Shown here one piece after another: positions 35,415 through 44,121 of a stretch of DNA of 64,000 nucleotides. Below the pieces are notes generated by a model. The model was not told the origin of the DNA and ran no database searches. It saw only the letters and a list, made by a program, of their open reading frames with translations. Source of the stretch: Dawidia cretensis (GTDB taxonomy: Bacteria > Bacteroidota > Bacteroidia > Cytophagales > Cyclobacteriaceae); contig NZ_JAHESE010000001.1 in assembly GCF_018598175.1 (NCBI RefSeq), positions 496,001 to 560,000 on the forward strand, in the 5' to 3' direction. The position numbers were made by a program, and so were the translations under genes. Position 1 is the stretch's first letter, and each line of letters begins with the position of its first letter.

Positions 35415-35464
35415 GGGCCAAAAATAGAATTCAAAATCCACAAGTCAGATTAGAATCGCCCCCT

Positions 35465-35472
35465 TATATTTG
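35465..35472 (+). promoter_or_regulatory. TAnnTTTG -7 box of lysA
   Basis: TATATTTG, 18 nt before the lysA ATG at 35491. The TTG inside it is in frame with lysA but is part of the box, so it is not a start codon. Confidence 0.5.
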
Positions 35473-35490
35473 AAACTTTTAGCTTTTTAC

Positions 35491-36723
35491 ATGGAACGAT
35501 CACACGACACGTACACCCTGCAGGGCGTACCGGTTTTATCACTGGCAGAACAGTTTGGTACCCCCTTGTACGTATACGATGCCGCCATCATCGTCCGGCA
35601 AATCAACCGCCTGAAGGACGCGTATGCGGCAGCCGACGTGCGCCTCAAGTACGCGGCCAAAGCCCTGACCAACGTGTCGATCCTCAAGCTCATGAACAAG
35701 CACGGCGTAGGTCTGGAGGCCGTATCGCTCGGCGAAGTCTTCCTGGCACGCCAGGCCGGCTATACACCGGCAGAGATCACCTTCACACCCAGCGGCGTAG
35801 ACTTCAGCGAAATCGAAGAAGGAGTGGCCCAAGGTGTCGCTATTAACATTGATAACCTGTCCACGCTGCGCAAGTTTGGCGAAAAGTATAAAGGCAACTA
35901 CCCCTGCGGTATACGCCTGAACCCGAACATCATGGCCGGCGGCAATATCAAAATCTCTACAGGCCACAGCAATTCCAAGTTTGGTATCTCCGTGTTGCAA
36001 TTGCCGGAGATCCAGGCGCTGATAAAAGAGCACAATATCCGCATTCGCGGATTACACATACATACGGGCTCTGACATTAAAGAGACGGAAGCGTTTTTGA
36101 AGACGGCCGAAGTATTGTTCGATACCGCCAAACATTTCTCCAATCTGGAGTTTATGGACTTTGGCAGTGGGTTTAAAGTAGCCTACAAAGACGGAGACGT
36201 GGTGACCAATGTCGAAGATCTCGGAGCACGCCTGACAAAAGCGTTTAACGAATTTTGTACACAGTACGGCCGCAAACTGGAGCTGTGGCTCGAGCCTGGT
36301 AAATTTCTGGTAAGCGAGTCGGGTACGCTGCTCACACACGTGAATGTCGTAAAGCCCACACCTACCGTAACATTTGTAGGCGTGAACTCCGGACTGAACC
36401 ACCTCATTCGCCCTATGATGTACGATGCGTATCATCATATTGTGAACGTATCTAACCCCTCCGGCAAAGAAGCGGTATACACCGTCGTGGGGTATATTTG
36501 CGAAACCGATACGTTTGGAAGCGACCGTCCATTGAACGAAGTGCGCGAGGGCGACGTGTTGGCCTTTAAAAATGCAGGCGCTTACGGCTTTTCGATGGCC
36601 TCCAACTACAACTCGCGGCCGCGACCCGCGGAAGTGCTGATCGTAGACGGCCAGCCTAAGCTGATCCGGGCACGCGAGCAACAGGACGACCTTTTAAAGA
36701 ATCAGGTAATCATCGACTTATAA
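35491..36723 (+). CDS. lysA: diaminopimelate decarboxylase
   Basis: 410 residues, PLP-dependent decarboxylation of meso-diaminopimelate to lysine, the last step of lysine synthesis. The PLP lysine is in LKYAAKALTN (near 53), and HIHTGSDI, the substrate-site YICETDTFG and the C-terminal GAYGFSMASNYNSRPRPAEVL are typical. Ornithine/arginine decarboxylases are less likely. It stands alone. Regulation by lysine cannot be seen in the sequence. Confidence 0.95.
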   Translation: MERSHDTYTLQGVPVLSLAEQFGTPLYVYDAAIIVRQINRLKDAYAAADVRLKYAAKALTNVSILKLMNKHGVGLEAVSLGEVFLARQAGYTPAEITFTPSGVDFSEIEEGVAQGVAINIDNLSTLRKFGEKYKGNYPCGIRLNPNIMAGGNIKISTGHSNSKFGISVLQLPEIQALIKEHNIRIRGLHIHTGSDIKETEAFLKTAEVLFDTAKHFSNLEFMDFGSGFKVAYKDGDVVTNVEDLGARLTKAFNEFCTQYGRKLELWLEPGKFLVSESGTLLTHVNVVKPTPTVTFVGVNSGLNHLIRPMMYDAYHHIVNVSNPSGKEAVYTVVGYICETDTFGSDRPLNEVREGDVLAFKNAGAYGFSMASNYNSRPRPAEVLIVDGQPKLIRAREQQDDLLKNQVIIDL

Positions 36724-36823
36724 AATACAGCCGAACCGCATTAGGGTTAGCCGTATGTGTATTGTACTAAACTTTTATTCCGGCTAGTTCGTTACTTTCG
36801 GAACAGAATTCTCATTTAACCTT

Positions 36824-38959
36824 ATGCTGAAACGTATTCTCGTATGTGCAGGGCTGTTGTTGGCCCTGGCAAGCCAGGCCCAGGTCCTGGAACCGGCCCG
36901 TCTTGTGAGTGTGCCGCTGGACAAAAAAGTCAAAGTAGGTGACATAGTAGAGCTTGTCTTCAAAGCCGACATAGATAAGACATGGTATATATACTCGGTA
37001 GGGTTTGACGCCGACTGCGGTCCGATTCCCATGACCATCACCCTCGACAAAGGTGCGGGTTTTGAATTGGTAGACGGAGTGGTTGCCATACACGACAAAG
37101 CCAAACACGACAAAATCTTCGACTGCGACGTACGCACATTCGAAGGCACGGGTGAATTTCGGCAGAAAGTAAAAATCCTCGCACCGTCGGTGACTATCAA
37201 GGGCGCATACGAAGGGCAGGTATGCTCGGAAGTAGAAGGTAAATGCGTATTGTTTGACGGTGATGTATCGTTCACCATCCAGGCCGAAGGCAAAGCGATC
37301 GCTATGCCATCGGCAGACGATAAAAAAAAAGAAGATCCTAAGCAGTCCGTCAGCGCCGCTGCGCCGCCAACAAACAGCACCCCAACCGTAATTGTACCCC
37401 AGCCAACCGTTACGATCGACACGGTCCATGAAGTCGCTACGAATACGCAAGCTGCTGCCACCAACTACGCTGAGATAAAAGGCCCCACACTCGACACTGC
37501 GCTGGTGCAGGAAGATCCCGCCAGGCAATCATTCTTAGGATTCTTCATCCTGGCCTTTGTCGCCGGCCTGGCAGCCCTCCTCACGCCGTGTGTATTCCCA
37601 ATGATCCCTATGACGGTGAGCTTCTTCACACAAGGCCGATCGAAAGGACAAGCATTACTCTACGGCTTTTTTATCATCTTTATTTACACGCTTATCGGTG
37701 CGGCGATTGCTCCCCTGATGGGCCCCGAGACCGCCAACCATTTGTCAACGGAGTGGATACCTAACCTCATCTTCTTCATCGTCTTTATCGTATTCGGCCT
37801 TTCATTCCTGGGTCTGTTCGAAATCGCGTTACCAGGCACACTGATCAATAAGGTAGATACACAAGCAGAAAAAGGCGGCTTCATCGGTATCTTTTTTATG
37901 GCGTTCACACTGGTGCTGGTATCATTTTCCTGTACGGGTCCGCTGGTCGGCAGCATCCTCGTGTCATCGGCCGGTGGTGAGTTTCTGAAGCCAATCGTAG
38001 GCATGTTTGCCTTCTCATTGGCATTTGCCATACCGTTTACGTTGTTCGCTTTCTTTCCCGGGTGGCTAAACGCCATGCCCAAGTCAGGCGGATGGCTTAA
38101 CTCGGTAAAAGTAGTGCTGGGCTTCATCGAAATTGCCCTGGCGTTTAAATTCCTGAGCATTGCCGATCAGGCATTCCACTGGCGCATCCTCGACCGTGAG
38201 ATCAACATCGCCATTTGGATCGTCATCGTAACATTGATCGGGTTATACCTTATGAAAGCCTTTCGTCTGCCGGGTGATACTGGTAAAGACGTAGAAGACA
38301 AACGTGTCAGCGTCCCGCGCCTGACGCTGGCTATCATAGCCTTTACATTTGTGGTATACCTCATACCGGGCATGGTAGGCGCGCCGCTAAAAGCACTGGC
38401 AGGCTACCTGCCACCCGCATACACGCACGACTTCGACCTGGCCGCCGCCACACGAAGCTCAAAGCCCAACCAAATCTGCGACGAGCCCAAATACAGCGAA
38501 TTTTTACACTTGCCACACAACATCAGCGGCTACTTCGACTACAAGCAAGCCATCGCCTGCGCACGCCAGCAAGGCAAGCCCCTGTTTATAGACTTCACCG
38601 GCCATGGCTGCACCAATTGCCGCGAAATGGAAGCCACCGTATGGCCCGACGCTCAGGTGCTACGAAAGCTAAAAGAAAACTTCGTCGTAGTAGCGCTGTA
38701 TGTGGATGACAAAACCGAGCTACCCGAAACAGAATGGTATACCTCGCAATACGACCAGAAAGTAAAGAAAACCATTGGCAAGCAAAACGCCGACCTCCAA
38801 ATCAAAAACCTGAACAACAACGCCCAACCGTTCTACGTGCTGGTAGGATTGGACGAGCGTGTATTAGTGTCGCCCTACGGCTACAATAAGAACCCTGAGG
38901 AGTTTGCAAAATTCCTGGAAGCTGGCGAAAAGAAATTTGCCGAATTATACAAGAAATAA
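36824..38959 (+). CDS. dsbD: DsbD-type thiol:disulfide interchange protein
   Basis: 711 residues in three parts: signal peptide and N-terminal alpha-like domain (about 20-165, with cysteines in DADCGPIPM, KIFDCDV and GQVCSEVEGKC), a membrane domain of about eight helices (about 225-500) with the paired cysteines in LTPCVFPMIPMTV and FSCTGPLVGS, and a C-terminal thioredoxin-like domain (about 555-710) with CTNC in FTGHGCTNCREME. It carries reducing power across the inner membrane to periplasmic thiols. The domain order is canonical; the N-terminal domain is shorter than in E. coli DsbD. The gene is monocistronic. Confidence 0.92.
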   Translation: MLKRILVCAGLLLALASQAQVLEPARLVSVPLDKKVKVGDIVELVFKADIDKTWYIYSVGFDADCGPIPMTITLDKGAGFELVDGVVAIHDKAKHDKIFDCDVRTFEGTGEFRQKVKILAPSVTIKGAYEGQVCSEVEGKCVLFDGDVSFTIQAEGKAIAMPSADDKKKEDPKQSVSAAAPPTNSTPTVIVPQPTVTIDTVHEVATNTQAAATNYAEIKGPTLDTALVQEDPARQSFLGFFILAFVAGLAALLTPCVFPMIPMTVSFFTQGRSKGQALLYGFFIIFIYTLIGAAIAPLMGPETANHLSTEWIPNLIFFIVFIVFGLSFLGLFEIALPGTLINKVDTQAEKGGFIGIFFMAFTLVLVSFSCTGPLVGSILVSSAGGEFLKPIVGMFAFSLAFAIPFTLFAFFPGWLNAMPKSGGWLNSVKVVLGFIEIALAFKFLSIADQAFHWRILDREINIAIWIVIVTLIGLYLMKAFRLPGDTGKDVEDKRVSVPRLTLAIIAFTFVVYLIPGMVGAPLKALAGYLPPAYTHDFDLAAATRSSKPNQICDEPKYSEFLHLPHNISGYFDYKQAIACARQQGKPLFIDFTGHGCTNCREMEATVWPDAQVLRKLKENFVVVALYVDDKTELPETEWYTSQYDQKVKKTIGKQNADLQIKNLNNNAQPFYVLVGLDERVLVSPYGYNKNPEEFAKFLEAGEKKFAELYKK

Positions 38960-38986
38960 TGTTCAGGTATCAAATCATACAAATAG

Positions 38987-39013
38987 AGCGACCCTGCAAG
39001 GGTCGCTTTTTTT
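38987..39013 (+). terminator. Rho-independent terminator of dsbD
   Basis: AGCGACCCT pairs with AGGGTCGCT around GCA, followed by seven T. It lies 27 nt after the stop. Confidence 0.92.
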
Positions 39014-39047
39014 ATGCGTATCTTGTATAGGTTATCAGGTATCAATT

Positions 39048-39458
39048 ATGAAAAATGTAAATTCAATTCTGCTCGGGATCGTGTACTTCCTAATTGTCGT
39101 AATAGTCACAGGCTGTTCGCTCATGCCTGTCGACCTCGCAACGATCAGCGAGATTCGATCAATGGCTGGATCGGACAATGCCACTGTTAATTGGAGTTCG
39201 AATTATAGCTCTGAAACAGGAAGCCAGAAGCGGGTCGAGGTAACGCTGGTTAATCCCGATAAGATTTATGTAGAAGATCCTGAGAAGGCGAAGGAGTTAT
39301 CAGAGAAGATTGTAGCGAAACTTGTGGATGTTTCTGAAAAGTTAGGAAAAGACTGGCGCTTTGTTTTGATCATTAACCGCGGCGACAACAAGACGACTAT
39401 AGAGATGGACGAGGAGCACGTGCGTGAGATCCTCGAGAAGCACATCGCCGACTCATAG
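39048..39458 (+). CDS. hypothetical lipoprotein
   Basis: 136 residues from ATG 39048, with a hydrophobic segment and a VTGC lipobox at about residues 10-24. The mature part is charged, with a stretch rich in Lys/Glu (DPEKAKELSEKIVAKLVDVSEK seen as blocks) and a beta strand (WRFVLIINRGD). No family recognised. Its reading frame back to 38904 overlaps the dsbD end and is not supported. Confidence 0.65.
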   Translation: MKNVNSILLGIVYFLIVVIVTGCSLMPVDLATISEIRSMAGSDNATVNWSSNYSSETGSQKRVEVTLVNPDKIYVEDPEKAKELSEKIVAKLVDVSEKLGKDWRFVLIINRGDNKTTIEMDEEHVREILEKHIADS

Positions 39459-39553
39459 AATAGATTCGGCCATATCTGGGTAAGTGCGCATCCGTACAAC
39501 CTTTTCATGACATAGGCCATTGTGTATTCCTAACTTTACATAGTATAAACCGC

Positions 39554-39561
39554 TATCTTTG
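39554..39561 (+). promoter_or_regulatory. TAnnTTTG -7 box of the pirin gene
   Basis: TATCTTTG, 24 nt before the ATG at 39586. Confidence 0.4.
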
Positions 39562-39585
39562 AACTGCTAAAAACCTGATCTGCAT

Positions 39586-40506
39586 ATGCTCGACATTGTT
39601 ATAGAAGCACGCAAGGCCGCCATTGCTCCCGGCATGGAAGTAAAAAGAATTCTGCCATTCCGCCTTCGGCGTATGGTCGGTCCGTTCATTTTCATGGATC
39701 ATGCCGGCCCTGTAGATATTCAGCCGCAAAATGTTTCGTCCATGGACGTACTGCCGCACCCACACATTGGCCTTTCTACCGTAAGCTATTTGTTTGGGGG
39801 CCAGGTAACACACCGCGACAGCACCGGTGCCCTGCAGATCATTCGGCCTGGTGAAGTAAACTGGATGACAGCCGGAAAAGGCATTTCGCACTCCGAGCGT
39901 TTCGAAGACCCCGCCATGCTGGCCGGCGGTGCATTGGAAATGATTCAGACCTGGGTAGCGCTGCCCGAGAAAGACGAAGAAGCGAATCCGACCTTCAGTA
40001 ACTATAAAGAACAACAGCTGCCCATCTTCATCGAAAAAGATGTATGGATGCGGCAGATCGCCGGCAATGCGTTCGGCCTTCACAGCGACGTAAAAACACA
40101 CTCGCCCTTATTTTATCTGCACGTTGTATTGAAGAAAGGTGCCCGGTTCGGTCTGCCAAAAGAATATTCCGAGCGAGGCATCTATGTCGTGAAAGGAAGC
40201 ATTGAAGTATCAGGCCGCCCGTATATAGCCGGCCAAATGCTGGTCTTTACAAAAGGTGTAGACCCGGCATTGAATGCGCTGGAAGACACCACACTCATGA
40301 TGCTCGGCGGCGAACCGGTAGGCGATCGTTATATCTGGTGGAACTTTGTATCGTCTCGTAAAGAACGCATCGAGCAGGCAAAGGCTGACTGGAAAGAAGG
40401 CCGGATCATTCTGCCCCCTACAGATAATCACGAATTCATCCAACTGCCGGAAGACCATACCCGGCCTGCGGGCGGTAACCCACCCGCACCGGGCCTGCTG
40501 TCATGA
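39586..40506 (+). CDS. pirin family bicupin
   Basis: 306 residues. The first cupin carries the metal-site block HPHIGLSTVSYLFGGQVTHRDSTG and the second part includes YIAGQMLVFTKG. Pirins bind iron or other metals in the cupin site; some have quercetinase activity, others are regulatory. Function here is unassigned. The next gene starts 12 nt after the stop and is likely cotranscribed. Confidence 0.9.
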   Translation: MLDIVIEARKAAIAPGMEVKRILPFRLRRMVGPFIFMDHAGPVDIQPQNVSSMDVLPHPHIGLSTVSYLFGGQVTHRDSTGALQIIRPGEVNWMTAGKGISHSERFEDPAMLAGGALEMIQTWVALPEKDEEANPTFSNYKEQQLPIFIEKDVWMRQIAGNAFGLHSDVKTHSPLFYLHVVLKKGARFGLPKEYSERGIYVVKGSIEVSGRPYIAGQMLVFTKGVDPALNALEDTTLMMLGGEPVGDRYIWWNFVSSRKERIEQAKADWKEGRIILPPTDNHEFIQLPEDHTRPAGGNPPAPGLLS

Positions 40507-40518
40507 AACCCCCTAACA

Positions 40519-41433
40519 ATGACAAAGCAATTCCTACTTGCCCTGGTGCTGATGGCGTGCATCCACCATGCACACACGCAGTCGCTCAACGACGAGTTGA
40601 TCCAACTGGGAAAATTTTATAAGAGTTTCCATTTTGCGAATGCACCCTCCTCGGAAGCGGCACAGTTGGACGGGATCAAGCACCCCGAATTACAGACGGT
40701 AAAGAAGTTCATCGCAGAGGCGACACGCCAAAACAACAAGATCGCGGCCACGCCGTTCCTGACCAGGCCAGATTCTCTTACGCTTAAGCACCTGTTTACA
40801 ATTCGTTCGATAAACTGGAACCTTCATAATGCAGAGGCAAAAGATAATGCGGAGGTGATCGACAGCCTGAATAAATTCCCCGCCAGCACGTACGAGCAGC
40901 TGGCAGCGTATTATGGGATGCTTTTCACATCGGTAGGAAATAAAAATAGACCGTTGAACATGTCGGACGCGAACTTCACCCTGAATACGTACGGGCTGAA
41001 AGACGACACGGAAAAGGGCATTTTGTTTCTGGAGGGAATGGATACGTTCGGCATGATGATCTGGGGATTCATGAATGTTGTTAAGCCGCCCAATTTTGAC
41101 AGGGCCATGGGCGTAATAGAAGATTACCCGATGTTTAACAACCAGCCGTACTACCAGTTCCAGGATCTCAACTTTCCTGACTTCAAGCTGACGATCGATA
41201 AAAGGCGGGCCAAAGAGAGCTTTAAGAAGTACCAGCTTAACAAATACCTCAACACCTTATTGTATCATTCTTATTGTCTCGGACAGAAAAAGAAAACAAA
41301 AAAGGAGCAGCAGCAGGTTATGCTAGGCTCCATCATTAGCACGAGTCTTATTATAAATATTCGGATAATCCGGATGTCTTCAGAAACATATTTCAAAAGA
41401 GAGAGTATTAAACAAGAGTCCGTAAACTCATAA
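40519..41433 (+). CDS. secreted protein of unknown function, possible frameshift near the 3' end
   Basis: 304 residues with a signal peptide (MTKQFLLALVLMACIHHAHTQ), then a mainly helical protein (SLNDELIQLGKFYKSFH...). No family recognised. The last 30 codons after Ser (41338-41340) read as a hydrophobic, Ile-rich tail. In the frame one base back, starting at 41340, the sequence reads HESYYKYSDNPDVF and stops at 41411, which looks more like a native C-terminus. One missing base near 41340 would explain this. Confidence 0.6.
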   Translation: MTKQFLLALVLMACIHHAHTQSLNDELIQLGKFYKSFHFANAPSSEAAQLDGIKHPELQTVKKFIAEATRQNNKIAATPFLTRPDSLTLKHLFTIRSINWNLHNAEAKDNAEVIDSLNKFPASTYEQLAAYYGMLFTSVGNKNRPLNMSDANFTLNTYGLKDDTEKGILFLEGMDTFGMMIWGFMNVVKPPNFDRAMGVIEDYPMFNNQPYYQFQDLNFPDFKLTIDKRRAKESFKKYQLNKYLNTLLYHSYCLGQKKKTKKEQQQVMLGSIISTSLIINIRIIRMSSETYFKRESIKQESVNS

Positions 41434-41438
41434 ATCTT

Positions 41439-41900
41439 ATGAGCAAATACTATTTTGAGACCCGGGAGTTTGGTGTGTCCGATCAAGGAATACACTTGCT
41501 GCGAAGCCGGTATAATTATAAGACTATCGATTTTAATCAGGTCGCAAAGATCACCATCGAACGAGGCAAAGAGCTAAACAATTGGATTGCTATTCTTGTG
41601 TTGGGAATAGCGCTTACGTCCTTCGCTCTGTATTATGCCGTGGGTATGTTTAATTTCCTTACTTATGGAATAAGCGGGAGGGTCTCCATCCAAGAGATTC
41701 TTGTTCCGGTTATCCCATTTCTCATGGGAGCCTATTGCCTGTATTCGTCCACCCGCAACGGCATCGTAATGCGTGTTCGTACGATAGAGGATACGCATGA
41801 ACGCTTTCCTTTGAAGGAACTGGACCAGCGGCAGGAACTAACGCCGTTTCAGCAACTCCTGAAAGAAAAGGCCAGTACGAAGGTTACTGAAAATCTATAG
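41439..41900 (+). CDS. small membrane protein, PH-like
   Basis: 153 residues. A soluble N-terminal segment of about 45 residues (YYFETREFGVSDQGIHLLRSRYNYKTIDF), two transmembrane helices (about 48-68 and 82-104) and a charged C-terminus. The layout resembles bacterial PH/YcxB-like membrane proteins but no family motif is certain. It follows 5 nt after the preceding gene. Confidence 0.65.
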   Translation: MSKYYFETREFGVSDQGIHLLRSRYNYKTIDFNQVAKITIERGKELNNWIAILVLGIALTSFALYYAVGMFNFLTYGISGRVSIQEILVPVIPFLMGAYCLYSSTRNGIVMRVRTIEDTHERFPLKELDQRQELTPFQQLLKEKASTKVTENL

Positions 41901-41980
41901 ATTCCTGACAGCCAGACTAAAGTTGCTGACATAAGGCTGTCACTTGCCCACACGTTCTTTCGGAAAATATCAACGCATTT

Positions 41981-43063
41981 ATGGAGCCACTAAAAGAAAT
42001 GTTCGGCAAAGCCTACTACCAAAACCTGGCGCGAGCGATTTCATCTGTACACAAACCATTCCCCGCAGCACCCTTCCTGAAGGAAGTCACTACAGGCCTG
42101 GAGCCTCTGTCGCTCAACGAACGAATGCGCCACACCTCGCGCGTACTGCAAAAATACCTTCCTGAAAAATACACCACGGCCGTCGGTATCATGAAAGAGG
42201 TCGTGCCGCTGTTAAACGCCGGCTACACCACGCTAGTCTTTCCGGACTTCGTCAGCCAGTTCGGCACCAAAGACCTCCGCACATCGTTGGACGCGCTCAA
42301 ATACTTCACCCAATTCGGCTCATCTGAATTTGCCATCCGCACATTCTTCAAACAAGACCAGGAGAAGACACTCCGCGCCATGTATACCTGGTCGGAAGAC
42401 GACAACGTACACGTGCGGCGACTGGCGTCGGAGGGAAGCCGGCCCCGGCTGCCCTGGTCATTTAAACTGGACGCTGTCATAAACAACCCAGCCCTCACAG
42501 CGCCGATTCTGGAAAACCTCAAGGCCGACGACGAGCTATACGTACGCAAATCCGTCGCCAACCACCTCAACGACATCACCAAAGACTCGCCCGACTATGT
42601 CATGAACCTGATCCAGTCGTGGGACAAAACCCACACGCACACCGCCTGGATCATCAAACGCGGCTGCCGCTCGCTGTTGAAACAAGGGCATGAAAAATCC
42701 ATGGCAGTATTTGGCCTCACGGCCGACGTACGGGTAAAACTTAGCAAGCTGAAACTCGACAGCACAACCATACAATTAAACGACAACCTGCAATTCGCTT
42801 TTGAAATCACCTCCGAAAAAACGAAGGCACAAAAGCTGATGATCGACTATCGCATTCATTATGTTAAAAAGACAGGTGTACAATTGCCCAAGGTCTTTAA
42901 ACTAAAGGAAATCGAGTTGGCGCCTGGCGAGACAATACACATCTCGAAAAAACAACGCTTCCAGGATTTTACCACCCGCACCTTGCATGCCGGCACGCAC
43001 GTACTGGAAGTAATGGTAAACGGCAAGGTGGTACTAAGCAAAAAATTCGAGCTGGTGCGATAA
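41981..43063 (+). CDS. DNA alkylation repair glycosylase, AlkC type
   Basis: 360 residues. The first about 240 are HEAT-like repeats with RHTSRVLQKYLPEKYTTAV, ALKYFTQFGSSEFAIRTFF, VRRLASEGSRPRLPW and SVANHLNDITKDSPD, all typical of AlkC/AlkD. The last about 110 residues are beta-rich (FAFEITSEKTKAQ; ELAPGETIHISKKQ), fitting the Ig-like domain known at the C-terminus of AlkC. It probably excises N3-alkylated bases. tag at 22442 does related work. Confidence 0.85.
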   Translation: MEPLKEMFGKAYYQNLARAISSVHKPFPAAPFLKEVTTGLEPLSLNERMRHTSRVLQKYLPEKYTTAVGIMKEVVPLLNAGYTTLVFPDFVSQFGTKDLRTSLDALKYFTQFGSSEFAIRTFFKQDQEKTLRAMYTWSEDDNVHVRRLASEGSRPRLPWSFKLDAVINNPALTAPILENLKADDELYVRKSVANHLNDITKDSPDYVMNLIQSWDKTHTHTAWIIKRGCRSLLKQGHEKSMAVFGLTADVRVKLSKLKLDSTTIQLNDNLQFAFEITSEKTKAQKLMIDYRIHYVKKTGVQLPKVFKLKEIELAPGETIHISKKQRFQDFTTRTLHAGTHVLEVMVNGKVVLSKKFELVR

Positions 43064-43151
43064 CGGCGTCTTGTCCATCTTCCGCGGGAAAAAGAATATA
43101 ATTACCTTCGTCGCAAAGGCCGATAGCAAAACACTTTACCTCGCCACGCTT

Positions 43152-44006
43152 ATGCAAGACGTACAGATCAGCACCGCGACATCCGCTCCGGCAATAGCGC
43201 AAAAACGCATGGACGCTAACATCGTCCGCTGGTTGGGTATTTTACTGGTGGCCACCGTCTGGACCAGTGCCGGCTTATTCGGTCTATACATCATCGCCTT
43301 CTACGCCCTGGCCCTGGTTGATGGCAACATGGTAAAGTGGAATGAGATTCTACCCGGACTATACGAAGAAGGCTCGCGTACAGCGACCACGGGCATCGGC
43401 CTGCATTTCGCCATGGGCGGCATCATCCTGATATTGGGGAGCATTCAATTGGTCGAAGCCTTGCGCGTACGGTACTCTGCATTTCATCGCTGGGTAGGCC
43501 GTATCTATGTTGTTGCTTCCTTACTGGCGGCGCTCGGTGGACTTACATTTATCTTTATCAAAGGTACGATTGGTGGCCTGGCGATGGACCTCGGCTTCGG
43601 CCTGTACGGCGTACTGATGTTGGTGGCAGGAGTAGAGACATACCGCCATGCAGTGTCGGGCCGTTATGAAGAGCACCGTGCCTGGGCGTTGCGGCTCTAT
43701 GCGCTGGCCATCGGCTCGTGGTTATACCGCATGGACTATGGATTCTGGTTTATGTTAGCGGGTAAGATAGGGCACACGAGCGAATTTACCGGTATATTCG
43801 ATCGCATCATGGCCTTCTCCTTTTACATTCCGAACCTACTGGTAGCCGAGGTTTTTATCCATCAACGAAAATATGTTGCCCCGGCCATTGTAAACATCCT
43901 ATCAGCGATCCTGTTATTATTGATGACCGCCTTCCTGCTCACAGGTACCTATTTCTTCACCAAGTTCTATTGGGGACCAGCGATTATCGGTATGTTCGGA
44001 TTCTGA
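43152..44006 (+). CDS. DUF2306-like membrane protein
   Basis: 284 residues from ATG 43152, with about seven transmembrane helices and conserved His/Arg residues (FHRWVGRIYVVASL; RYEEHRAWALRLYALAIG). DUF2306 members are predicted membrane proteins with a cytochrome-like helical bundle; function is unknown. The frame back to TTG 43071 is unsupported. It follows the AlkC gene on the same strand. Confidence 0.78.
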   Translation: MQDVQISTATSAPAIAQKRMDANIVRWLGILLVATVWTSAGLFGLYIIAFYALALVDGNMVKWNEILPGLYEEGSRTATTGIGLHFAMGGIILILGSIQLVEALRVRYSAFHRWVGRIYVVASLLAALGGLTFIFIKGTIGGLAMDLGFGLYGVLMLVAGVETYRHAVSGRYEEHRAWALRLYALAIGSWLYRMDYGFWFMLAGKIGHTSEFTGIFDRIMAFSFYIPNLLVAEVFIHQRKYVAPAIVNILSAILLLLMTAFLLTGTYFFTKFYWGPAIIGMFGF

Positions 44007-44121
44007 CGGGCTGAAATTCAGCATAAAAGAAGGTATCGCAGGATCCTAAGGAGTAAAAAATTCGTACAATAAGAAACCCAACGATAGGCCCCGCCGTTGC
44101 AAGCCAGATAACATCACGACG

